From: Opitutales bacterium
GTDB taxonomy: Bacteria; Verrucomicrobiota; Verrucomicrobiia; Opitutales; JAFGAQ01
NCBI GenBank assembly: GCA_028704125.1
Contig: JAQVLM010000209.1
Coordinates: 1-6,225 of the forward strand
Direction of reading: 5' to 3'
Length of the DNA: 6,225 bases
Shown: piece after piece, positions 1 through 4,708 of the stretch
How the letters are laid out: the number at the start of each line of letters is the position of its first letter
Position numbering within the stretch: the first letter of the stretch is position 1
Made by a program: the position numbers and the translations under genes
Notes under the pieces: model-generated
Seen by the model: the letters and a program-made list of their open reading frames with translations, nothing else
Database searches by the model: none
Told to the model about the DNA's origin: nothing

Positions 1-16
1 GAAATGGCGAACTTCT

Positions 17-50
17 ATCTGCGTCCATCTGCGGATGATGAAAACGGATG
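17..50. repeat. Short-period repeat, ATCTGCG units, period 10
   Basis: ATCTGCG occurs at 17-23 and again at 27-33, exactly 10 nt apart, followed by GGATGATG and a second GGATG at 46-50. A closely related element lies at 1017-1050, where ATCTGCGGAT occurs at 1017 and 1036 with a degenerate unit between. No reading frame is preserved, so this is treated as intergenic repeat DNA. Confidence 0.6.
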
Positions 51-74
51 ATGGAACTCTCGGGAGAGCTTCCC

Positions 75-104
75 ATCAGTGTCTATCAGTGTGCATCAGT
101 GGTT
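75..104. repeat. Short-period triplicate repeat, ATCAGTG units, period 10
   Basis: Three units start with ATCAGTG at 75, 85 and 95, exactly 10 nt apart, and the last unit runs into GGTT. An element at 1061-1087 (CACTGATG ... CACGGATT) looks like a degenerate copy on the opposite strand. The 10-nt period is not a multiple of three, which argues against a coding origin. Confidence 0.7.
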
Positions 105-124
105 GAGTATTGTTTTCCTCATCT

Positions 125-153
125 TTCGTGGTTTTCGGGTCGTTCGTGGTTAA
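125..153. repeat. Short-period triplicate repeat, TTCGTGGTT units, period 9
   Basis: TTCGTGGTT at 125, the degenerate TTCGGGTCG at 134 and TTCGTGGTT at 143 are spaced exactly 9 nt, and the last unit ends in GGTTAA. The outer units are identical while the middle one has diverged. It lies 21 nt downstream of the ATCAGTG triplicate. Confidence 0.65.
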
Positions 154-165
154 CCCATCTTAAAA

Positions 166-181
166 CCTCGTGCCGAGGCAC
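166..181. repeat. Small hairpin with two alternative stems
   Basis: GTGC (170-173), CGAG (174-177) and GCAC (178-181) form a 4-bp stem with a 4-nt loop. CCTCG (166-170) can instead pair with CGAGG (174-178). It sits at the head of repeat-derived sequence and precedes a minus-strand GTAG (CTAC at 193-196), so it may be a decayed REP-like element. Confidence 0.35.
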
Positions 182-283
182 CAGCCATGCGACTACGCTC
201 ATGATCAAGACCGTCGCTTTCTTCAGAGTAAGGGGAGCTTCCTTGCTCGCCATATTCCTGGGACGTCGATTCGGAACTAAGGA

Positions 284-307
284 AGCGAACAGGGATGTTC
301 CCGCTAC
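284..307 (-). repeat. Minus-strand GTAG hairpin, degenerate
   Basis: Read on the minus strand, GTAG (complement of 304-307) is followed by a stem in which CGG-GAACA faces TGTTC-GC around a TCCC loop. The arms are 285-290 and 297-304 with a two-base bulge. The loop sequence and the leading GTAG match the plus-strand hairpin at 329-354, so the two form a pair in opposite orientation about 20 nt apart. Confidence 0.45.
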
Positions 308-328
308 TATTGAAAGGGTCTGTTGTGG

Positions 329-354
329 GTAGGGATGAGCGTCCCCGCTCATCC
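329..354 (+). repeat. REP-like GTAG hairpin with perfect 9-bp stem
   Basis: GTAG at 329-332 is followed directly by GGATGAGCG (333-341), loop TCCC (342-345) and CGCTCATCC (346-354), a perfect 9-bp stem. A GTAG next to an imperfect palindrome is the known signature of REP sequences recognised by RAYT-type tyrosine transposases. The stem sequence differs from the GGAACAC-type family further downstream. There is no U-tract after it, so it is not a standard terminator. Confidence 0.6.
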
Positions 355-394
355 GCAACCGATTGAACGGCTGTTAACGTTTGGAAATTGAGGA

Positions 395-475
395 TGGCTG
401 AAGCCACCCCCTCCGCAAGATTGGAATGCTTAGTCTGTTGTTTTGCGCAAGCAAAACGTATGTGGCCCGAAGGGC
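395..475. repeat. Cluster of three small hairpins
   Basis: TGGC-TGAA-GCCA lies at 395-406. GTTTTGC, loop GCAA and GCAAAAC at 440-457 form a perfect 7-bp stem with a GNRA-type loop. GCCC-GAA-GGGC lies at 465-475. None is preceded directly by GTAG and none carries a U-tract. They look like remnants of the same small-hairpin population as the rest of this intergenic stretch. No gene is supported between 1 and 500. Confidence 0.45.
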
Positions 476-508
476 TTATAGCGAGCCTCGCGAGCGATGT
501 TAAAATCC

Positions 509-582
509 ATCCTGTTAATCTTGTTCATCCTGTCTGTTCCTCTTCTTTTTTTGGACAGGATTTGCAGGATCTACAGGATTGA
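509..582. repeat. Palindromic element whose arms are period-9 triplicates
   Basis: The left arm is ATCCTGTTA (509), ATCTTGTTC (518) and ATCCTGTCT (527), spaced 9 nt. The right arm is CAGGATTTG (556), CAGGATCTA (565) and CAGGATTGA (574), also spaced 9 nt. The arms are reverse complements: ATCCTGTC at 527-534 pairs with GACAGGAT at 554-561, and ATCCTGT at 509-515 pairs with ACAGGAT at 573-579. The loop of about 19 nt is pyrimidine rich. The design suggests a small palindromic repeat unit. Confidence 0.65.
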
Positions 583-606
583 AGAAGATTTGCCTCACGC
601 CCGTTT

Positions 607-624
607 GACGCTGCATGCAGCGTC
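607..624. repeat. Perfect 18-bp palindrome inside a 30-nt insertion
   Basis: GACGCTGCA followed by TGCAGCGTC is a perfect palindrome, which can be drawn as a 7-bp stem with CATG loop. It is centred in positions 601-630, the segment that the two other module copies lack. It may be a tiny mobile palindrome inserted in the repeat, or a deletion may have occurred in the other copies. Confidence 0.6.
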
Positions 625-675
625 TTCACTCAAGACCCGAAGACCCCAAAGGAAGATTGTCAGGTTCCTCGATTC

Positions 676-699
676 GTAGCGGAAATCGTGAGATTTCCG
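676..699 (+). repeat. REP-like GTAG hairpin, copy 1 (GGAAATC stem)
   Basis: GTAG (676-679), C, GGAAATC (681-687), loop GTGA (688-691), GATTTCC (692-698), G. The stem is a perfect 7 bp. Its inner three pairs differ from the other copies, and both arms changed together, which is evidence that the paired shape is what is kept. Confidence 0.7.
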
Positions 700-735
700 T
701 TTCCCGGATTCTCGGATTGGAAAAAGAATCTTAGC

Positions 736-762
736 CACAAAGATCCCATGGAACACGGAGCT
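736..762. repeat. Short-period repeat, CACAAAGAT type, period 9
   Basis: Units CACAAAGAT (736), CCCATGGAA (745) and CACGGAGCT (754) are spaced 9 nt and preceded by TTAGC. The last unit belongs to the duplicated module that starts at 751, so this element joins the module at its upstream side. In the second module copy the same place reads CATAGAACACGG (1472-1483). Confidence 0.5.
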
Positions 763-767
763 CTTCC

Positions 768-791
768 GTAGCGGAACACGTAAGCGTTCCG
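768..791 (+). repeat. REP-like GTAG hairpin, copy 2
   Basis: GTAG (768-771), C, GGAACAC (773-779), loop GTAA (780-783), GCGTTCC (784-790), G. The stem has one A-C mismatch at its sixth position; on the opposite strand this position is a G-T wobble. Confidence 0.7.
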
Positions 792-879
792 ACCCGGCGT
801 TGTTGGATTTTGAAGAAGAAGATGTTCTCACGCAAAGACCCCAAGACCCCAAGGAAGATGGATCGGATGCATTTCCCCG

Positions 880-903
880 GTAGCGGGACACGTGAGTGTT
901 CCG
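880..903 (+). repeat. REP-like GTAG hairpin, copy 3
   Basis: GTAG (880-883), C, GGGACAC (885-891), loop GTGA (892-895), GTGTTCC (896-902), G. The stem is 7 bp with one G-T wobble at the third position. Confidence 0.7.
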
Positions 904-971
904 ATCTTCGAGTTGCTATCGGGTTGGTCGTGCTGACCGGCAGGTAGTATGAAGAATTCAAGAATCTTAAC

Positions 972-998
972 CACTAAGGGCTCAGAGAGCACGAAGGG
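972..998. repeat. Short-period triplicate repeat, CACTAAGGG type, period 9
   Basis: CACTAAGGG (972), CTCAGAGAG (981) and CACGAAGGG (990) are spaced exactly 9 nt and preceded by TTAAC. On the minus strand it reads like the TTCGTGGTTAA element at 125-153, including the terminal GGTTAA, so it is probably a member of that group in reverse orientation. Confidence 0.6.
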
Positions 999-1016
999 TG
1001 GAGAATGGTTTTTATA

Positions 1017-1087
1017 ATCTGCGGATATCCGCGCCATCTGCGGATGAAAATGGAACCAACCACTGATGGGGATGATGAACACGGATT
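1017..1087. repeat. Two adjacent short-period repeats (ATCTGCGGAT and CACTGATG types)
   Basis: ATCTGCGGAT (1017), ATCCGCGCC (1027) and ATCTGCGGAT (1036) form a triplicate related to the element at 17-50. It is followed by CACTGATGGG (1061), GATGATGAA (1071) and CACGGATTG (1080), which on the minus strand resembles the ATCAGTG element at 75-104. The same two kinds are therefore neighbours at both places, but with the second one inverted here. Confidence 0.55.
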
Positions 1088-1470
1088 GTGGTGGAGGGAC
1101 GATTGTTGGAGCCCCGCCTTCAGACGGTCTCTCTTGTCAGAAGGATCTGGAACTGCGAGAGGGCTATCCAATGACTCATGTTTCAGGAAAACCTTTCCGG
1201 ATTCCATGCTTGTCTGGTGGGGGAAGGCGTGCTTGAATCGAGGCAATTCCTGCCTCTTTGATGTATCCCAGCCGGTCCAGTCTGCCTCGTCCACAAGCCT
1301 CGATTCTGCCATCCACCCCACGCATGGAGACCGAAGGGCCTGCTCTGGGTGACGGCGAAGTCGGTGAGCAGCCGGATCAGCTCCCATCGGAATACCGTAT
1401 CGGGCAACGAGCCGACATGAAAAGAACCAAAAATGTTGGAATGCGTGGACTGACCCCGTTCGCGGCTCTT
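1088..1470. other. Intergenic stretch without a supported gene
   Basis: Open frames exist on both strands, but none has a recognisable domain, a convincing start or a coherent composition, and the longest ones run into the repeat modules. What can be seen is a small stem CCGCC-TTCA-GACGG (1114-1127, one mismatch), CTCTC/GAGAG (1129-1133 with 1157-1161) and the inverted repeats at 1235-1306. A decayed gene cannot be excluded, but no family is recognisable. Confidence 0.4.
1235..1306. repeat. Inverted repeat with two competing partners
   Basis: GAATCGAGGC (1235-1244) is perfectly complementary to GCCTCGATTC (1297-1306), giving a 10-bp stem around a 52-nt loop. Its 3' part, GAGGCA (1240-1245), can instead pair with TGCCTC (1251-1256) around a 5-nt loop. 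The two stems exclude each other. No U-tract, start codon or start-proximal gene follows directly, so a regulatory role is only a possibility. Confidence 0.45.
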
Positions 1471-1492
1471 ACATAGAACACGGAGCTCTTCC

Positions 1493-1516
1493 GTAGCGGG
1501 ACGCGTAAGCGTTCCG
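1493..1516 (+). repeat. REP-like GTAG hairpin, copy 4
   Basis: GTAG (1493-1496), C, GGGACGC (1498-1504), loop GTAA (1505-1508), GCGTTCC (1509-1515), G. Compared with its counterpart at 768-791, the left arm has A to G at the sixth stem position, which restores a Watson-Crick pair, and A to G at the third, which makes a G-T wobble. Confidence 0.7.
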
Positions 1517-1602
1517 AACAGGTGTTGTTGGATTGAATAAGAAGATGTTCTCACGCATAGACCCCAAAACCCCAAGGAAGATTGAATTGAGTCATCCTCC
1601 CC

Positions 1603-1626
1603 GTAGCGGAACACGTGAGTGTTCCG
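1603..1626 (+). repeat. REP-like GTAG hairpin, copy 5
   Basis: GTAG (1603-1606), C, GGAACAC (1608-1614), loop GTGA (1615-1618), GTGTTCC (1619-1625), G: a perfect 7-bp stem. It is the copy nearest the RHS gene. A transcript crossing this point could form the hairpin, but there is no U-tract to suggest intrinsic termination. Confidence 0.7.
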
Positions 1627-1751
1627 TCTTTCATTCCGCCAGAGAACGCATCCCTGATTATTCTGCCTCGCGTCCCCATGTTGTGGCCCCCTCTGATTCC
1701 GGACTTGTCAGATGAGGGGTGGATCGGGTAGTCTGAAATCATTCCTCCCTC

Positions 1752-4694
1752 ATGCGGTTGATCCTCCCAATCTGGATGCTACTCCTGCACATGACCTGTG
1801 CCTGGGGTCTGCTTATCCCCGATGGCACCACCGACGAGAGCGTTTACGATGCCGAAAACCGCCTCATCGCCACCATCGACCGCGAGGGAGTGGTCACCCT
1901 GCACCGCTTCGATGCACTCGGGCGCCAGACCCACACCTTCACCCACTTCACGGGCGACATCCACTCCACCGCGCTCCCGGCACCCGGCACCTACGCCACG
2001 GTCACCGAGCAGATCTACGATGCGGGCGGGCGCGTGCTCGTCTCCTTCGATGAGCGCGGCACACCCACCTACTACGAGTACGACGACGCCTGTTCATGCT
2101 CCGGCCGCCGCTCCGCCGTGATCGACGCCCTCGGCAACGAGACCCGCTTCTTCTACGACCTCAACGGCAACATGGTCTCGCGCATCGATGCCAGTGGTAA
2201 CCAGCTCGTCACTACCTACGACGCGCTCAACCGCCCGGTCACCACCAGCCACTACGATGCCTCCGGCACCTTGCTCGGCTCCACCAGCGTCGAATTCGAT
2301 GCCTCCGGCCGCCGCTCCGCCAGCGTCGACGAGGAAGGCAAGCGCACCACCTATGGCTACGATGCCGCCGGTCGCCTCACCACCGTCTCGCGCATGATCA
2401 ACGGCGCACTCAAGTTGCAGGGCTCCTACGCCTACGACACCACCGGCCGCCAGATCAGCCAGACCGATGCGCTCGGGCGCACCACCACCTACGCCTACGA
2501 CAACATGGGCCGCCGCACCAGCCGCACCCTCCCCGAAGGCCAGTCCGAGTCAGCCACCTACGACACCGAGGGCAAGCCCGCCACCCGCACCGACTTCAAC
2601 GGCGACACCACCACCTACGCCTACGATCCGCTCCAGGGTTGGCTCCTCTCCGAGACCCCCGGCGGCAGCCACTCCGGCGCCACCGGTGTCACCTACACCT
2701 ACGACGCCTCCGGCCGCCGCACCTCCATGACCGATGCCTCCGGCACCACCCTCTGGACCTACGACACCCTCGGGCGCCTCGCCTCCGTTACCCAGTTTGC
2801 GGACACCCCCGCCGAGACCACCCTGCACTACAGCTACGAAGGGCAGGGCAACCTGCTCACCGGCATGCAGTCCAGCCACGCCGCCGCCGGTGGCGATGGG
2901 GCACAGGTCGCCTATACCTACGACACCCTCGGGCGCCTCCAGTCCGCCTCCAATGGCCTCTACGAGCCCCCGCTCACCACCTCCTACGGCTACGATGCGG
3001 TGGGCAACCTCGCCACGGTCACCCACAACAGCGGCGTCACCGCCACCTACACCTACGACGGACGCAACCGCCTCGCCGACCTCCATGTCACCCATGGTGC
3101 CACCGGCACCCTCGCCACCTTCGGCTACACCCGCGACCGCGTGGGCAATACCACCCGCCTCGTCGAGCAGATCCGCTCAGCCACCGGCTCCGCCATCTCC
3201 CGCACGGTCCAGTATTCATATGACGACCTGCACCGGTTAACCTCAGAAGTGCTTGGTGGCTCCGAAGAGACCGGCACCGTCGCTTACACCCTCGACGATG
3301 TGGGCAACCGCCTCGGGCGCACCAGTTGGGTCGCGGGCATCACCCCGCAGAGCCTGAGTTATTCCGCGAACGACTGGCTCAACAGCCACCAATACGATGC
3401 CAATGGCAACACCCTCCGCTCCGACCTCACGTCCGGATCGGTCGCACGCGATGCCTACGACTTCAAGAACCGGCTCAGCCAGCGCCGCATCTACGATGCC
3501 TCGGGCACAGTCCTTCAGAAGATGATTGACCTGCGCTACGACGGCGACGGCTCCCTCAAGTGGAAGCGTGTCACCGATACCACCACCGGAGAGGAGACCA
3601 TCCGCTACTTCGTGGTGGATCACCACAACCTCACGGGGTATTCGCAGATCGTCGAGGAACTCGATGCCAACGGCGCAGTCGTCGCCACCTACCACTACGG
3701 CCATGACCTCATCAGCCAGAGCAAGCTGGTGGTGGATGAAGTGAGTGGCGCTTCGGAGTGGGTTGATCGGTTGTTTGTTTACGACGGAGGTGGTAGCGTC
3801 CGCGCCCTCACCGACCTGGAGGGCAACGTCACCGATACCTTCAGTTACGATGCCTACGGCAATCTCCTTCATCCTTCTTCCCTCTTCCTTCCCACTTCTT
3901 ACCTCTATCGCGGTGAGCGATTCGACCCCGATCTCGCCCAATACTACCTCCGCGCCCGCTTCTACGATGCCAACATCGGTCGCTTCCATACGTTGGATGA
4001 ATACGAAGGCCGCACCGGCGAACCCCTCTCCCTGCACAAATACCTCTATGCCCATGCCAACCCGGTGAGTGGCTGGGATCCGAGCGGCCGGATGTTCCTC
4101 GCGGAGGCTATGGTTGGAGTGAGTCTGTTTCAATCGCTTGTCGATATGGGCAGAATGGGATCAGGTTGCTCAAAATGCGGTCCGGATGTTACGGAGCAAT
4201 TGGCTGCGGTCATTCGGAGAATACGTCAAGAGTTCTATCTTCTATCGGCATACAAAAAATTCGTTCAGTGCACTGCTGCAACGCGCTCGATTCGTCACGC
4301 CCTAAATGCTTGGGATGTGTTGGAGTTGAATCCTTATGGGAGCGATACTAGTACGCGAATTCAGGGATGTGCAAAAGGTAGATGTAAAGGTACTGTGCAG
4401 GTTGATCAGAGTTGTGGAGGCGTTTCTCGTGTTAACTATATCATGTGGGGAACCATCAGCGATTTATGCAACTTGCGAGACTGGCAGGCTCACATGGGTG
4501 CTGTTTTGGGTAAATTCTACTTCAAGTGGGGCGCTGACATTCTTCATTACGTTGATTTAGGGCTACAGGGTTGGCCAGATAGTGGGGTTAAGGCAAGTTA
4601 CACATTGCCAAAATACGCTTCATGCACGAAGAGTTGTGGAAAGTTTCCAAACAATAGATCTTGGCAATACCGGTGGATTCCTGTTTTTCCATAG
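1752..4694 (+). CDS. RHS/YD-repeat protein with unassigned cysteine-rich C-terminal tip (candidate polymorphic toxin)
   Basis: The 980-residue product starts with a possible Sec signal (R2, hydrophobic LILPIWMLLL, small residues by residue 17), then enters YD repeats almost at once. About 20 repeats of the type YDxxGRxxxxxDxxG run to near residue 560; an EYDDACSCSG segment lies near residue 115. The RHS-associated core follows, with YLYRGERFDPDLAQYYLRAR at 717-736, FYDANIGRF at 737-745, KYLYAHANP at 763-771 and WDPSG at 775-779. Residues 781-980 are a variable tip. In the known family the YD repeats form a shell around the C-terminal toxin. No PAAR, SpvB or other leader domain is seen, so export would rest on the signal peptide. 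The frame is closed by TGA at 1734-1736, so no start upstream of 1752 is possible; no clear Shine-Dalgarno precedes it. The core is C- and G-rich (39 of 60 bases at 2581-2640), whereas the tip is much less so. Confidence 0.93.
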   Translation: MRLILPIWMLLLHMTCAWGLLIPDGTTDESVYDAENRLIATIDREGVVTLHRFDALGRQTHTFTHFTGDIHSTALPAPGTYATVTEQIYDAGGRVLVSFDERGTPTYYEYDDACSCSGRRSAVIDALGNETRFFYDLNGNMVSRIDASGNQLVTTYDALNRPVTTSHYDASGTLLGSTSVEFDASGRRSASVDEEGKRTTYGYDAAGRLTTVSRMINGALKLQGSYAYDTTGRQISQTDALGRTTTYAYDNMGRRTSRTLPEGQSESATYDTEGKPATRTDFNGDTTTYAYDPLQGWLLSETPGGSHSGATGVTYTYDASGRRTSMTDASGTTLWTYDTLGRLASVTQFADTPAETTLHYSYEGQGNLLTGMQSSHAAAGGDGAQVAYTYDTLGRLQSASNGLYEPPLTTSYGYDAVGNLATVTHNSGVTATYTYDGRNRLADLHVTHGATGTLATFGYTRDRVGNTTRLVEQIRSATGSAISRTVQYSYDDLHRLTSEVLGGSEETGTVAYTLDDVGNRLGRTSWVAGITPQSLSYSANDWLNSHQYDANGNTLRSDLTSGSVARDAYDFKNRLSQRRIYDASGTVLQKMIDLRYDGDGSLKWKRVTDTTTGEETIRYFVVDHHNLTGYSQIVEELDANGAVVATYHYGHDLISQSKLVVDEVSGASEWVDRLFVYDGGGSVRALTDLEGNVTDTFSYDAYGNLLHPSSLFLPTSYLYRGERFDPDLAQYYLRARFYDANIGRFHTLDEYEGRTGEPLSLHKYLYAHANPVSGWDPSGRMFLAEAMVGVSLFQSLVDMGRMGSGCSKCGPDVTEQLAAVIRRIRQEFYLLSAYKKFVQCTAATRSIRHALNAWDVLELNPYGSDTSTRIQGCAKGRCKGTVQVDQSCGGVSRVNYIMWGTISDLCNLRDWQAHMGAVLGKFYFKWGADILHYVDLGLQGWPDSGVKASYTLPKYASCTKSCGKFPNNRSWQYRWIPVFP
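3863..3900 (+). repeat. In-frame pyrimidine tract inside the RHS core
   Basis: Positions 3863-3900 are almost entirely C and T (A only at 3871 and 3894) and are read as LLHPSSLFLPTS, between DAYG and YLYRGE. The C-ending codon habit of the surrounding core is lost here. The place is known to vary in length between RHS cores, and the broken second core in this window has an unrelated longer segment at the same spot. A simple repeat that entered without breaking the frame is a likely origin. Confidence 0.55.
4092..4691 (+). other. Variable C-terminal tip of the RHS protein, residues 781-980
   Basis: I do not recognise this domain. It has nine cysteines: C806 and C809 (CxxC), C840, C873 and C878, C888, C906, and C958 and C962 (CxxxC). 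The region before the signal-like N terminus aside, the 780-residue core has only two or three. Other visible features are VNYIMWG (894-900), LCNLRDW (905-911), a histidine at 914, HYVDLGLQGWPD (932-943) and a basic aromatic end, RSWQYRWIPVFP. The first ~25 residues are fairly hydrophobic. Position after WDPSG and the drop in GC content mark it as the exchangeable toxin part; the activity is unknown. Metal binding or disulfides are possible roles for the cysteines. Confidence 0.6.
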
Positions 4695-4708
4695 TTTCGG
4701 TGTTTTTT

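Larger units (their letters stand above)
583..699 (+). repeat. Third, interrupted copy of the composite repeat module
   Basis: The order of parts matches the modules at 751-903 and 1476-1626: GAAGAAGAT near 581, CTCACGC at 594-600, then period-8 units AAGACCCG (632) and AAGACCCC (640), GGAAGATTG, and a final GTAG hairpin (676-699). A 30-nt stretch at 601-630, absent from the other two copies, separates CTCACGC from the period-8 units. Confidence 0.6.
751..903 (+). repeat. Composite repeat module, copy A
   Basis: Order of parts: GAACACGGAGCTCTTCC, a GTAG hairpin (768-791), TTGTTGGATT, GAAGATGTTCTCACGC, period-8 units AAGACCCC at 835 and 843 followed by AAGGAAGA at 851, about 20 nt, then a second GTAG hairpin (880-903). 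Copy B at 1476-1626 has the same parts in the same order and orientation; the first 41 nt differ at only two positions. Both hairpins point the same way as the RHS gene downstream. Confidence 0.8.
1476..1626 (+). repeat. Composite repeat module, copy B
   Basis: This is a direct repeat of 751-903 with the same parts: GAACACGGAGCTCTTCC, GTAG hairpin (1493-1516), TTGTTGGATT, GAAGATGTTCTCACGC (1541-1556), period-8 units AGACCCC (1559) and AAACCCC (1567) with AAGGAAG (1574), and a final GTAG hairpin (1603-1626). It ends about 125 nt before the RHS start codon and has the same orientation as that gene. Confidence 0.8.

Noticed and set aside
329..354. Intrinsic terminator
   Set aside because: A strong stem, but followed by GCAACCGATT rather than a U-tract, and there is no gene upstream that would need it.
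17..1087. CRISPR array
   Set aside because: The repeat units are 7-10 nt at 8-10-nt spacing and differ between elements; no 24-40-nt repeat with regular spacers exists.
1005..1352. Plus-strand open frame of 115 codons
   Set aside because: It runs through two short-period repeats and hairpins, has no start signal and overlaps minus-strand frames of equal quality.
595..1614. Several minus-strand open frames of 76-143 codons over the upstream repeats
   Set aside because: They translate the repeat modules, so similar strings such as GTLTCxATEELRV recur in different frames' ends. They have no domains and are explained by repeat DNA.
1705..1734. Possible -35 (TTGTCA at 1705) with a -10 (TAGTCT at 1729) upstream of the RHS gene
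   Set aside because: The -10 matches the usual consensus at only three positions and the spacing is 18 nt; too weak to call without transcript data.
2550..4133. Long minus-strand frames (181 and 296 codons) opposite the RHS gene
   Set aside because: Valine/glycine-rich mirror images of YD repeats in GC-rich DNA. One has a counterpart opposite the broken core only because the two cores are homologous.
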